A stretch of DNA of 61,590 nt from Gnetum montanum (taxonomy: Eukaryota > Streptophyta > Gnetopsida > Gnetales > Gnetaceae), in contig MNCI01021041.1 in NCBI GenBank assembly GCA_015680685.1, positions 286,991 to 348,580 of the forward strand, in the 5' to 3' direction. Of this stretch, positions 47,573 to 58,986 are shown one piece after another. A program made the translations under genes and the position numbers. The first letter of the stretch is position 1; every line of letters begins with the position of its first letter. Below the pieces are notes generated by a model. That model ran no database searches and was not told the DNA's origin. It saw only the letters and a program-made list of their open reading frames with translations.

Positions 47573-48358
47573 TGATGAGTAGCGAGGTACCCCTACACTC
47601 AACCATACAAATACGAGCATTACACGCGTGATCTAGTTGAACTCTGCAGACTAAGTGCCTACATGCCTTATGGAACACCTAAGGTTAATCAATCGTTGTC
47701 CTCCCAAGCTTACTTATATTTGTCACGGTTGTATGGTTAAGTAAGCTTGATGCATGTGATTTTTATATCTTTTATGTTTTTATCGCTTATGCTAATGAGG
47801 GAAAGGGTGAAGAGACTAAGTAACTAGCTTTAACTAACTAAGCCTTAATTACCCTGGCATTAGTATCCGTTCCCACTTGCTGTTTCACACCCTAAGCCAA
47901 TGCAACATTACTGGGATTACCAAACGCTATTCATTACTGGGATTACCAAGCGTAACGCATGTACTCAAAGCAGTCGTACTGAATGCACTTAACTATGAGA
48001 GTTGAGGGTTGAGAGAGATTAAGTCCTTAAGAAAGCATTAAACAATTAACAATAATCAAAGTCCTATTTAGCTTAGTCCATGCACTGCAAGGTTTATCCA
48101 AAAGTTCATCTTTATTACCGTACACAATTGTGTGCTCAGGTACAAAATTGCTTGAATAAAGATCCATTCAATTTGGAACTCCTACTATGGGCACATGGAA
48201 ATTATTCTAACTCTAGAATGGAAAAATGGCAAGAGTTTGGCTAAGGTCTAGATCTAGATGGAGAAACAAGGGAGAGCCGCCTCTTATTTATAGAACTAGC
48301 GGTAGGCTGCAATATTGCGTACGTGATATCGCGGCCCATGCCATATCGCGTCCCATCA
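47573..48358 (-). repeat. 5' LTR of element D
   Basis: 786 bases, plus strand tgatgagtag...tcccatca. Promoter end: AATATT at 48311, GATATC at 48325 and CATATC at 48342, with spacing 14 and 17, i.e. the same array as in the other family members after decay. TATA (complement of tatttata) near 48292. Confidence 0.9.
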
Positions 48359-48750
48359 AAAGTGAAATTTCAACTAGGAGATAGGGTCTTATACTAGAAT
48401 CCTACACACATTCCACAAAAAGCTAAGACCTTAGAATCAGGAAAGTGAAATTTCAACTAGGAGATAAGGTTTTATACTAGAATACTACACACATTCTGCA
48501 AAAAACTAAGTTTCAAACATTGTGGGAAGGGCCTTACATTATCTATGAAACATTTTCTTCTATGGCCATGTTAATATACAAACTTGAAATCCCAAACAAA
48601 AAGTTTCTTGCCAACACACAACAACTTAAATCTTTTCATGAACCTAAGAGAGCTAGTTACCAAAACACCTCAACGGATGGACATGCACACTTAATTTTTT
48701 GGATCTCCTCCTTTCAACTTAGTTGTGGGGGAGATGGCTATCCATGCTAA
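48359..48750 (+). pseudogene. Element B integrase C-terminal part, with an 83-bp tandem duplication
   Basis: Continuation of B's pol after the D insertion. 48359-48441 is duplicated at 48442-48520 (aaagtgaaatttcaactagg), with several differences. The frame 48520-48747 then gives LWEGPYIIYETF (just before it), MLIYKLEIPNKKFLANTQQLKSF (shortened: YKLEIPNKK) and CGGDGYPC with a stop, parallel to A's LWEGPYII...GGDGHLC. D inserted at the left edge of the first copy of the duplication. Confidence 0.8.
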
Positions 48751-50190
48751 TTAATTAATGAGGCTCCTTTGTTTTTCATTTTTTTCATCATTTTTAGTAT
48801 ATTTTTATTTTTCTTAAATATTTTACACTCTCTTCTATATTTTACTTTATTTGGTTTGGATTTTTTTATGCTTTTTTTATGTTTTATTACTACCAAGGCT
48901 AAGTGCAATTGTAGCTATTAATTGATAGTGGTTTGTACTATAATGTTGTTTGATTGCTAATGTCTGGATTCTATCTTTGAATTTTGGTGTTGATAACTAA
49001 AACATGATTTCTTTTTCATGATAACAGGTAGTGAGTCCACATCATCTACCCATCCACAAAACTTTATGATGTTCCCTTATTTTCAAAATATGTGGTCCCT
49101 TCTTAAATAAAACTTTTAAAGAATTTATGACTTTGGTAGTTTTCATACTTGGGAAGGATTAAATGGATAAACAAGGGTATGACTTCAAGAGGATTTGTTG
49201 CTTTTTGTACTTGCCTACCCTCTTGGATGCATGATTGTTTTCATGGATTTCTCATCATTCCACTGTTGATCAATAATAGGAAGCTAAGTCTTTACATGAT
49301 GTGGTTTCCATCCAAAAATCCAAAAATCCAAAAATCCAAAAATCCAAAAATTCAAAAAGAAGAAGAAGAAATAATAATGCAAATTCAAAGCACACCCCTT
49401 AGAAAAAATAACAAGCTATAAGAACTAGTTATGGAACTAGAAAGCCATGTTACCCATGCCTAAAGGTCCCCTCTAACTAAGGCCCATCTCACTTGTTGCT
49501 CCTCTTTTAGGAATAATGATTGATTTGTTCAAATATTCTTATGCCTTAAGGGCATGAACTAGTCTTAGAGTATCAATGCAAAGTCACTAAAAGTGGTTGG
49601 AGTCAACTCAAACTAAGGATGGATGTTATTGGGTCATATTAACCATCAAAATCCATAAGGGACTTCACATGACCACAATACGAGACTCCATTACACTTTC
49701 CAACTCATCTATCTATGCTTTCCATATTTCACCTCATTACCTCTTTTCATGTTTTGTTCAATGTCTTAGTTTGATGTGTTAAAGTTCTTAAATAGATTCT
49801 TTGGTGATTTGGTCCTTAACTAACCATAACCTTTAGTTACCCATGGGGCCTACAAACTCCTTGGTTTGAGGGCATGAAAGGGCATCCAGGGTATGAGCCT
49901 GCTATGGGGAGGATCCATTTCCATACCCCTTGGTTTGATTAGTTGAGTTCCTTATCCCTTAGGCATTTTTGCATTCAAATCTTTTGTGCTCCACATCAAT
50001 TATGTCCAATTGTGTATTTTTTCATGGCATTTCTGCATCATTGTCCCCATTAAATCTTTCTTTTTGTGAAATATATAGCCCTCTTCATGTATTTCATTGT
50101 GTTCTAGGTTTCTTAGGCTTCTTTAAGACTCCAATTTCATGTTAAAAATATTTTTCTTTTTCCTTATTTTCTAATGATGAAAATTGTATG
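48751..50190 (+). other. Post-pol spacer of element B; no gene
   Basis: Counterpart of the spacer in A: T-rich start, the phrase aaagcacaccccttag (49386-49402), and ccttaagggcatgaac (49545-49562). An 8-bp tandem repeat, catccaaaaatccaaaaatc (about five copies of ccaaaaat), lies at 49308-49352. Short frames have no family. Confidence 0.7.
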
Positions 50191-50290
50191 TATCTTCTAC
50201 ATTGACAGGATCCCGTCGATGTAATTGACCATGTCGATGGGATCCTGTCAACGTAGGGTAAAAATTCTATAAATAACACCTAACACTTTA
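50191..50290 (+). promoter_or_regulatory. Promoter-like inverted repeat and TATA box inside element B
   Basis: TTGACAGGATCCCGTCGA at 50202-50219 and its near-perfect reverse complement (17 of 18) at 50234-50251 form an 18-bp inverted repeat with a 14-base loop. TATAAATA follows at 50268-50275. The right arm tcgatgggatcctgtcaa resembles tgatgggatctcgtcaa in B's own U3 (28353-28369), and the distance to TATA is similar in kind. It lies ahead of the post-pol ORF, so it may be an internal promoter or a captured U3 fragment. Confidence 0.55.
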
Positions 50291-50429
50291 GTGAATTTTT
50301 GTCATTTGCTCTCAAACAAAAAAGGACATTTTGCAATTTTTAGAGCCTAGAACCTTCTAGAGCCCATAATTTTCAAACCACTTTTCAATTCACCTCATTT
50401 TTCATTCTTGCAACTACCAAAGTTGAGCT

Positions 50430-50445
50430 CTACATCATGGGGGTT
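50430..50445 (+). other. Polypurine-like motif inside element B
   Basis: tacatcatgggggtta (50431-50446) is close to the A/D polypurine tract agtcatgggggta and lies about 3.4 kb before B's real tract (53825-53836). It may also include the ATG of a post-pol ORF (atgggggttacaaac). Both readings are tentative. Confidence 0.35.
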
Positions 50446-51159
50446 ACAAACCTTAGGTTCTTGATGAAACGTTTTTCAAATTGTTTCTAACTTCGACAAG
50501 ATTTAACTAATAACATAATATTAAAATCACTAATCTAAGAGAATTAAAAATTTCCAACAAACTTTGGTAGACATTAAATTAAAATAATATTAAAATACTC
50601 AAACCTACCATGATCACAACTTAGCCAAGTGTAACTAATTCAAAGAGATAAAGTGCATAAGTGTTATAAAGTTACACATCAAACACTAATCCTTGATTAT
50701 GTTGTGATTATAGATGACAAGATCTAAGCATCTATAGGAAGGACGATTGTCCCAACTAAGGAATAAGTAGCCTAGAACTGGAAGAGGCTAATAGTAAGAA
50801 CAACCCCAAGAGTAGGTAGTTGAAACAAATGCAATGAGACCTCTTTAGGAGGAGTCCAAAGTGGAATTTTTTTGTCAAATTCCCCAAACTAAAATAAAGA
50901 AATCCTACTAGGATAAGGCACCAAGACCAAGGCCAAGCCTTGAGGTCACTTTGATAAATGTTTACCTTTAACAAATTCAATCTAAGGAAATTCAACATTC
51001 AATTCTCTAAGAGCTGAACTTTGTAACCTTCTTAGACTTTTTCCTAAAAAATGTGAAAACTTAATTGTAATGCTCTCCCATCTGGCCCATCATCACTTCT
51101 AGTGGGGAGTCATAAATGGAAGAGAAATATCTCTTCTGGAACAATAGATAGCTAGATAC

Positions 51160-53500
51160 CACTATGAAGATCAAGGACATTAGTGTATCCTACTTGGTGG
51201 AGGCCATCTCTCAAGCCCTTGATTTGCCTAAAATTGGGACTAGTTTGGTAGAGATCTCGATACAAGCAAACCAAAAAGTAAAAAGGAGTAGGTCCAACAA
51301 TGCTATGGAGTGGACTGCAAGGATTATGGTGCACTCACAATGATAAAATGTGCCTATTTCAAGATAGCAAGCTACCTCCTTAATTCAATGGTGAGGCCAA
51401 GTAAGGTGATAGCCTTTTTAGCCCATGTGTGCACCACTCTAAGTAGAAAATTCCCTATGAACCTCCCACATCTAATCTATTTGGAGATTGAGAAGCACTT
51501 TAAGGAGTACAAGTGTGAAAGGAAGGTACTTTCTTTTCTATGCCTAATTTGAAAATTATGCAAAAGGGGAGGAATAGCCTACTATTCCAATAATACACTC
51601 AAACATGCTCCTATTGTCTTTTGGATGGAAAATGATAAAAGAGAAGGTCCTTGCCATAATGAAAGAAGAGGAGTAGCCACCACCATCACCCACTCATGAA
51701 ACAATGCCAAAGGCTCATGCTACTATGGAGTGCATGTAGAAGCTCCATGGACAACTCTTACAGTAGTAGTAAGTTGGTTTGATTGGTGACCCATCGGCCA
51801 ACCCTTAATCACTTGAATGAGGTAACTCATACTACAAGCTAGTTAGAGGACATGACATTAAATTTCTTTGTCCAAATAACATAGGTGTCCATGTGCTCAA
51901 ATCCTAGTGACCAAGAGGTAATGATGTCCATTCTAGGATAGTAGTAATTTTTAGAAATACTTGGAAATGACACTACCTTCTCTATGTGCCTCGAGGAAGG
52001 TGATGGGACAACTTTCTTAGTGATGCAACACCAATGGTAGGAAAAAATAGTTGAGGTGATGACTAATAGAGTGGGCAAAGCCCTCAATGTTGTGACATCT
52101 ATGTCAAATAGTGCTACACTTAGAGATTTTTAGACACTTGTAGGAGTGCCAAGTGGGAGATTCAACATAGCCTATCATGAGAAGTTGCTGGAACAACTAG
52201 TAGGAATCTTGCAATTGGTTCTAGAGGCCTTTGATCTTCTAGATGACATCACTACTACCTAATCGGTGCTATTGGAGGCAAAGGACAAGTACCTCACTAC
52301 CAACATCCAACCAAAGGTAGCAATAGAGAAAAATTGGTGCATGGCTACTAAAGTTATAGAGTTAAAAGCCTACCTTTCTAATCTCACTATACTTAGCCAA
52401 GCTATAACCAGGGATGAAGCTTTTCAACAACTTCAATCTAAACTTCAAGAGGCTGAGTACACCAAGAAATTGGCAATCTTTGACTAGTCCTTACCAGATG
52501 CCATTGTCTACAACATTTAGAAGAACTTGTTAGAGGTTTGTCGAGAGAACATCATTTTGACCAAGGATAATCATCACTTACATAACGTTGAGCTCTAAAA
52601 AGAGAAAATGGCTGAATATATGAGATAAGAGCAAGAGAAACTTACCTAGGTGACCATGGATCTACAAAGGTTGGTAGAAAAAATATAATCTCTCAATGGA
52701 GGAGATTCACATCTTGTACAAAAAAAATTGCAATAGAAATTGCCACCTGGAAGAATGAGGTCCTTAAGTTTGAAAGGGTCAAAAACCATTATAGGGACTC
52801 GGTTGGCTTGTAGAAGGAAATAAATGAGAAAGAAATTCAATTAATGAAGGCGAAGGTCAATGAGGCCCTTTTGTAGCTTTAACAAGGAGTTGATGTATGG
52901 TAGTCCATCTTTGATGGACTAAATGTAATACAACAATGCAGAAATCCACCTCAAGGAGTTGTAGATTGAGGAGATGACTAAATGCATGGAGCCTGCCAAC
53001 CTTTGATATGCAAACTTGGCAATGCTAACTCTTGAAAGGCCAAGGTTATATTTGGAGAAGTAAGTGGCTAGCTTGTACATGTTGTAATAGGCTAAGTTCA
53101 AGTATCACAAGGAGACGAAGCAACTTCATTGGTCAAAGATTAATAACTGAGAAGTATCACAAGAAATGACAAATATTAAACTTGAAGTTCTCAAAGTGCA
53201 CTTCATTGGTCAAATATTAATAACTGAGAAGTTGACTCATAGAATGAATGACTACCAAGAACTACAGAACATTGTCAAGGTGTTCAATGTTGAACATAAA
53301 CAATTCATAGCCTGGTTTATCAATGTGAAGGAGCTATTCCCTACAATTCCTTGTTCATGGAATATTACCATAGTAACCCACATTGGTGATGCCGCGTGGA
53401 CCATGTATGATCCTAGGAGTAAGGAGGAGAAGATGAAAGCATTGCTAGATACTTTCTATCTTCCACTAGTAATTGTAGGTACAACTAGACAACCATAAAC
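51160..53500 (+). pseudogene. Post-pol ORF of element B (broken, unknown function)
   Basis: A chain of open segments on the plus strand, in shifting frames. 51163-51351 has MKIKDISVSYLVEAISQALDL. 51310-51549 has CAYFKIASYLLNSMVRPSK and LPHLIYLEIEKHFKEYK. 52266-52484 has LLEAKDKYLTTN and LQSKLQEAEYTKK, Glu/Lys/Leu-rich and helical-looking. 53166-53495 has VFNVEHKQFIAWFINVKELFP and MYDPRSKEEKMKALLD. Tat elements are known to carry an additional ORF between pol and the 3' LTR; this could be its equivalent. A decayed second copy is at 14500-15710, which argues it is a genuine part of the element. No domain is recognised. Confidence 0.6.
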
Positions 53501-53836
53501 ATAGCCTCAACCATAATAGCCGCATGCTCCTAAAGTTGGAGAAGGTCCTTTGTAACCTTAGGAACGTCCACCTCTTGGAACTATTTGATTTTCTTCCTCA
53601 TCTTTAGGCTACCAGAGAAGTGCTGTCAATTTTTATCACGATGTTCAATTTTGTTGTCATGAATACCAATTTTTATAAAAATTTTGAATCCATACACTTG
53701 GGCACTTAGCATTAAATTGAGTTAGTTTGTATGTCAGTTAGTTATTTAATAATTCCACACCTTCCCAACATTTTTTAAAGAACTTGTTTCTCATTTTGTT
53801 CATTTGAGGATGAATTTTCATTCAGTTGTGGGAGTA

Positions 53837-54677
53837 TGATGAGTCATTGTCATTTGCCTAAATTAATGGGATACCATCGACATGATCTTGTCAACGCGTG
53901 GTTTGTTGCATCCATGTGTACATGTCAACATAATATCTAGTCTTACCTATAAATACACGATCACTAGCTACATTTATGGCATACAATCATTAGTTGCTAG
54001 CTAAATTCTTGCATTTGTATCTTCCTAGAGTTAAAGTATTTTCTAAGTGCCTATAGTAGGAGTGAGAAGTGTACGGATCTTCCTTTGAGCATTGATGTAC
54101 TTGAGCACTTTGGTGTGAATAATAATAAAGATGAGCTTTCTTCATACACCTTGTAGCACTTGGACTTAACTTAATGTTTACTTTATGCATTTATTATTCA
54201 TGCAATTTACTTTAATTCTTTTAAGTAATTAATTCATATGATTAATTAATGCACATAAGTACAACCACTTTGAGCATATGTTAATGCTTGGTAATTCTAG
54301 TTGCACCTAATCCTTGGTAACCCAGTAGTGTTGCAATGTGTTCAGGATGTATATGAAAAGTTGGAATGGATGCTTATGTTAGGATTAGCTAAGCATTGGT
54401 TAGTTATTAGATTAACTAAACATTTAATTACTTTATTTTCAGCCCTTGGTTGAATTAAATGGAAAACATAAAATGATAAAAATCATATGCCTCTGTTACA
54501 ATTAATCATATCTTTACAATTCATAATTGAAATTGAGAAGACAATGATCATGTCTGTTAGCTTCACTATCTAGACCTAGTGTACTTAGAGAGCTAATGTC
54601 TATGGAATTTGACTAGATTGCTTAGTGAACATTAGTGATTTGTATGGTTGGGCATAGGGACTGCTCACTAGTTATCA
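53837..54677 (+). repeat. 3' LTR of element B
   Basis: 841 bases, preceded by the purine-rich gttgtgggagta. U3 has atgggataccatcgacatgat and cttgtcaacgcg (a bent inverted pair), and TATAAATA at 53948-53955. It ends gttatca at 54677, followed by catat (target duplication). Confidence 0.87.
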
Positions 54678-54756
54678 CATATACAAAAAAAAATCAATAA
54701 TAAGAAAAAAAAAATTCAAAGTACATCATAAGATTAATAGTAAGTAGACATCATAA

Positions 54757-56130
54757 AAAATTATCATCATCATCATCCTAATCTTGTTCCAATAAAATGG
54801 AGTCAACTACATGAGTTTCTTTTTTCTACCATTCATTTCTATGAAGAGCTAGATCTTTGTTTATTTGCAATTTCTTCAAATCATCTTTAATTTTTTTTCC
54901 TATTTCCTTTTTTAATCTTCCTTTTAGGGATTTTCCTAGAACAATGATGTAGTAATCTTTTGATAGGCTCATTATTTCATCTTCTTCACACATGCCTAAA
55001 CCATTGAAGCTATCATTCCTGCAACCTATTTGAAGTAAAAGCCACTTTTAGTCTTTCATTAATGTCTGTATCATGAAGTTTATCTCTTCTAGTAAGATTC
55101 AGCATCCAGTTAAGAATTCAAATTTTTGCCACACTAATTTTGTTTATGCCTCTTTTGTACTTTCCAACATTCAAAACCATATACGATAGCAAGCTTGATT
55201 TCTATCTTCTATGATTTTCTTTTTAGTTTTATTGGTATTCTTTTATCACATAGAACACCATTAGCTTCTCTTCATTTTGACTATCCCTCTCAATTCTATT
55301 TCTTATATCTTTATCAATTTTATCTTATGATTGGAGAATTGATCCTAGGTATCAAAACATTTTACAATGAGGGACTTTTTAACCTTGAATTATCACTTCT
55401 ATTCCACCATTGTTTATGTTGTTGTTGAAATTGCATTCTATATATTCTATCTTAATTCTACTAAATTTTAAGTCTTTTGATTCTAAAGCATGTCTCCACT
55501 TTTCCATTTTAGAAGCATTATTTTCTAGGGATATATCCACCAATGCAATTCCATCTACAAATTCTATGCACCAAGGGATTTCATCTTGTATTTCCTTTGT
55601 TAATTCATTCATGATGATGGAAAATAAGAACACGCTAAGTACACATGTAGATCTAATATGATTAGAGAATCAAATGATGTTCCATAAGCTATTCTAATTT
55701 TGGTATTAGCTCCTTCATATATATCTTGATTCACTTTAATATATTTATCAGGGATGTTTTTTCTTTGCAAAGCCCAGTAAATAATATCTCTAGGAACTTT
55801 ATGATATGCTTTTTCCATGTTAATAAAAATCATATGTAGATTTTATTCATGTTTTCTGAATTTCTTCTTCAATTGTTATATTAAGAGAATAGTCTCTATA
55901 GTATATTTTCATATCATAAATTCAAATTTATTTTCTAATACTATTCATTTAAGTTTGAGATGTTGCTATATGACTATCTCTCAAAGTTTTATTATATGGC
56001 TCATTAGGTTGATCCCTCTATAGTTTGCACAATTTTGAATATCTTCTTTACTTTCATAGATGGAAAAAACACTACTTTTTTCTTCAATTGGTGGAAATTT
56101 TTCTTTTCTTAAGTAGAAGAGTTTATAACC
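54757..56130 (-). mobile_element. LINE, 5'-truncated, with part of the reverse transcriptase (copy L4)
   Basis: Minus-strand copy of the same LINE family, the longest in the window. From its 5' side: SIYESKEDIQNCANYRGINLMSH (trimmed: NCANYRGINLMSH, about 55990-56035), FEFMI, then MIFINMEKAYHKVPRDIIYW (55775-55833; the usual catalytic FIDxEKAYD Asp is Asn). Next come PWCIEFVDGIALVD near 55540-55580 (the FADD box reads FVDG), WRHALESKDLKFSR, and the distal C-terminal region. The end at 54757-54790 is the complement of the aagattaggatgatgatgatgat tail. Catalytic residues are lost and several stops are present. Confidence 0.83.
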
Positions 56131-57660
56131 CTCACCTAAATATTTATCTTTCTTCCCCTTCTATCTTGTTTCTTGGAGGTAGGAAATGCTGATTCTTAAT
56201 CTTTTCATGGTGTTGATAATTTCAAAGGTCTTTTTATTAAGAGTGCTATTGTTTTAGATTGCTATCCAAAATATCTATAGCTAGACTTGTTGCTTTACCC
56301 ACACTTATCCTTGATCTAGGAATCCTTGTCTACTATTCACAACACTTGAGTAATGATATTGTGCATTATTTCTAGAGGATATCCTAGGAAGCTATTGCTT
56401 ATTTTTCATAGCAACCAAGCCTTGTGTGTAATGCATGTGGGGATGCCTAGCATTTGTAAAATCTTTGAAAAAATAATCATCCATGAGATCTGACATAATT
56501 TTACAACCATCATCCTAGTGCTAACACTCCTTTCATATCTAAGCTTAGAACCAACATCGGTGGAAAAATAAAAAAAAATATGGAAAGAAAAAGCTTTATA
56601 ATTTTAGGATTTTTTACACAAGTGTACAACATTACAATTGATACTTGGAAAAAATAAGTAAAGAAAATTATTATTAATAGGAAGGAAGATCCTAGTTCTA
56701 ACAAAATTTACATCACTTTTTAACATCCATGCTTGAACTTAAAATAGAAACAGGATTTGAGATAAAAAGCTATAAATTAATACTAATAGTTAAATAAAAT
56801 TGTAGTAGGAATTCATAGAAAACCAACTTATTTATTAATCATTATCTTCATCATATATGATGTCAAATAAACAAAGGATAAGATTAAGATCTCATTACTT
56901 TATAATTAAAATAGATAGATGGCTTAAAATTCTATGAGAGGCGAGATTATATCATTTGTGTAGTCAAATGTTGGTTAAAGTCGAATATCATGTACTTTTT
57001 CAATGTCTTTTGAAAGCACATTCACCAAAGACAAGATATTGCAACTAGTAACTTAAGTAAGTTGTTTCAAGTAGCATCATCAATGAGGTTTTTAGCATTT
57101 ATCCTATGTATATTTTCACTATCTAATAGATCTAGAAGATCTAGGAACATAATAAAAATCAATTTTTGCTTTGTTGAAACCACTTTTTTGCTCCTTGTAA
57201 TAGATAGAAGAAGTCCAACATCTCTACTATAGTAGACTTATTTCTTTTTCTTCTTGCTAAACTCTTCTTTAGCTTCATCTTTGGAAGTAATATAGGGATT
57301 AACAATAAGCATCCGTTTGAATGTTAGTTTCATCCTTTAACTTCACTAGCCTATATTTTGAAGGTAATACAAGAATTGATATCCAATGTTGATTTTCATA
57401 TCAAGTTTCACTTTTGGATGACTCTAGAACTATCTTCTAGAACTAATGTTGAAACTAATGTCTAATATCACTTTCATATTTTATGTTATATTGATGTTAA
57501 AATTGATAACCAATGTTTGGTTAACATTACTTCTACCTCAACATTCAAATTAATGTGCAAATCGACATTCATTGTTAATTTTTGCATGAGTTTCAACTCT
57601 TATATGAAATGAACATCAAAACCAATGTAAGTATTAGTATCTAGAATTAGTTTTTATTAT
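56131..57660. other. No gene recognised
   Basis: Very AT-rich. Part may be the more distal 5' region of LINE copy L4, but no motif is legible. 57280-57650 has recurring words such as gatgttaaaa-ttgata-ccaatgtt, i.e. diverged tandem repetition similar in style to 27265-27475. Confidence 0.45.
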
Positions 57661-58030
57661 GATATTAAAAACAAGACTAGGATTCATACTAATCCTAGTT
57701 GACACCATCTCAACTATAAATAGGAATGCCATGACTTGATTTGAACATTCTAACATGTCAAAAAAATGTCAAAGTATAAATAACTTAAGCATCTTGAGTA
57801 CTTTTCTTTCATCATTATTTCTAATACTTTTTCATTACTTTTACTAATATTTATAGATTTTATAGGTTTCTTGCACTTTTCCTTGGTAGCTTGAAAGCTT
57901 AAAAAAACTAAGTTCAAAGTCACTTAATTGCATTGCCTCTTAATGTTAGTTTTCCATTTTAATTTCTTTGAACTATTTCCAAAATCAATATTACTTTTTT
58001 AACATTAGTTTTAGGTCACTTTCCAATATA
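57661..58030 (+). promoter_or_regulatory. TATA region with upstream inverted repeat (possible decayed LTR)
   Basis: ACTAGGATT (57676-57684) and AATCCTAGT (57691-57699) are a perfect 9-bp inverted repeat with a 6-base loop, 16 bases upstream of TATAAATA (57715-57722). The layout, and the repeated -atgttag- words around it, resemble the unclassified region at 27011-27042. No LTR ends, primer site or coding sequence could be identified, so the LTR reading is a guess. Confidence 0.35.
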
Positions 58031-58631
58031 TCTTTGGAAAATAACATCATCAACATATTTGAAGGTTGGATAGTATCATAATCTTATTGCAGTGATTCGC
58101 TTAAGGATCTGTAGCCTAAGTCTAACCCTTAACCATAGGACCTCATGGTACTATGTTATATTTACAATGCACATATAGAGTTGGTTGGGGGTTATGGGTT
58201 TGTCTAATTAGATGCATTATTTTATGATATAATTTTTGAGATCTTATGATATTATGTACAATTAATTATAATACCATGATTATGCACATTGATCTTGCTG
58301 GATATATAGTAGGATGTTTATAGGTAACAAGTTATGAAGGTTGTGGAAGAAGACTGAGGACTAGGTAGGTATGACTCTCAACTAAGTAATATGATTATGT
58401 GTTATGAGTATGGTATTAATGTTACTTGACCAGGCATATTATGAGGTTATGCTACTTAGCATGTTATACATGTTTGTATGGTATGGCTAGTTAACATGAG
58501 TTATGATGTTTGTATGGTCTCATGATTATGTGATGAATAATTTATAGTGTAATGAGGTTTGATTGGTATTTGGATTGGATTTCTTGTAAGTGTGTTATGA
58601 CATGTGGATTACTTGATGCATAGGCATAAAT

Positions 58632-58986
58632 TGATCCACATTGGTTCATGAACAAAGTAGTAGATATGAGTATGCATGGGCATACATACATGTGGTTATG
58701 TGTAGTTCTCTAGTACATGTGAAGAAAAAATTTTAAGTATATTTTGATATGACATTGAAATTTATAAAATAAAGGCTTTGAACCTTCAACCTTTCACTTA
58801 TTATTGTAAGCACATATCATTATTCTACCTAGATTGGTTGAGATGTGAAATATTTTTTACATTAACCCATGAAGTATCCATTGGCAAGTAGGGATGGGAC
58901 CCAAGAATGTACATAAGCATGGTTAGGATGATTATGGGATATACCATGAATGATTTGTGCATGTATTCATGAACCAATGTGGATCA
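58632..58986. repeat. 355-bp segment bounded by 21-bp perfect inverted repeats
   Basis: tgatccacattggttcatga (first 20 of 21 bases, 58632-58652) and its exact reverse complement (58966-58986) face each other. No coding capacity lies between them. It could be a MITE-like or foldback element. Flanking bases aaat and gtat do not form a convincing target duplication. Confidence 0.6.

Larger units (their letters stand above)
41375..48358 (-). mobile_element. Element D: inverted, pol-deleted Ty3 element nested in B
   Basis: LTRs at 41375-42177 (3' LTR) and 47573-48358 (5' LTR) read on the minus strand. Both belong to the same family as element A, with the same GATATC promoter array, primer site and polypurine tract. 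Internally it has gag and protease, then jumps directly to the last codons of pol. About 2.9 kb containing RT, RNase H and integrase is missing relative to A. Flanks aacgg (41370-41374) and aaagt (48359-48363) align with the duplicated B segment around 48442 and mark the insertion. It could only have moved with enzymes supplied by relatives such as A. Confidence 0.9.
28326..54677 (+). mobile_element. Element B: 26-kb Ty3/Gypsy element hosting two nested retrotransposons
   Basis: LTRs at 28326-29152 and 53837-54677, both beginning TGATGAG, flank a Ty3/Gypsy gene order on the plus strand. Flanks cacat (28321-28325) and catat (54678-54682) differ by one transition and are the likely target duplication. 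Two insertions interrupt it: Copia element C within gag, and inverted element D within the integrase tail. Without them B is about 13.2 kb, long but usual for Tat/Athila elements with a post-pol gene region. The FMDD box of its RT is intact, but stops occur in every gene. B must be older than C and D. Confidence 0.9.
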
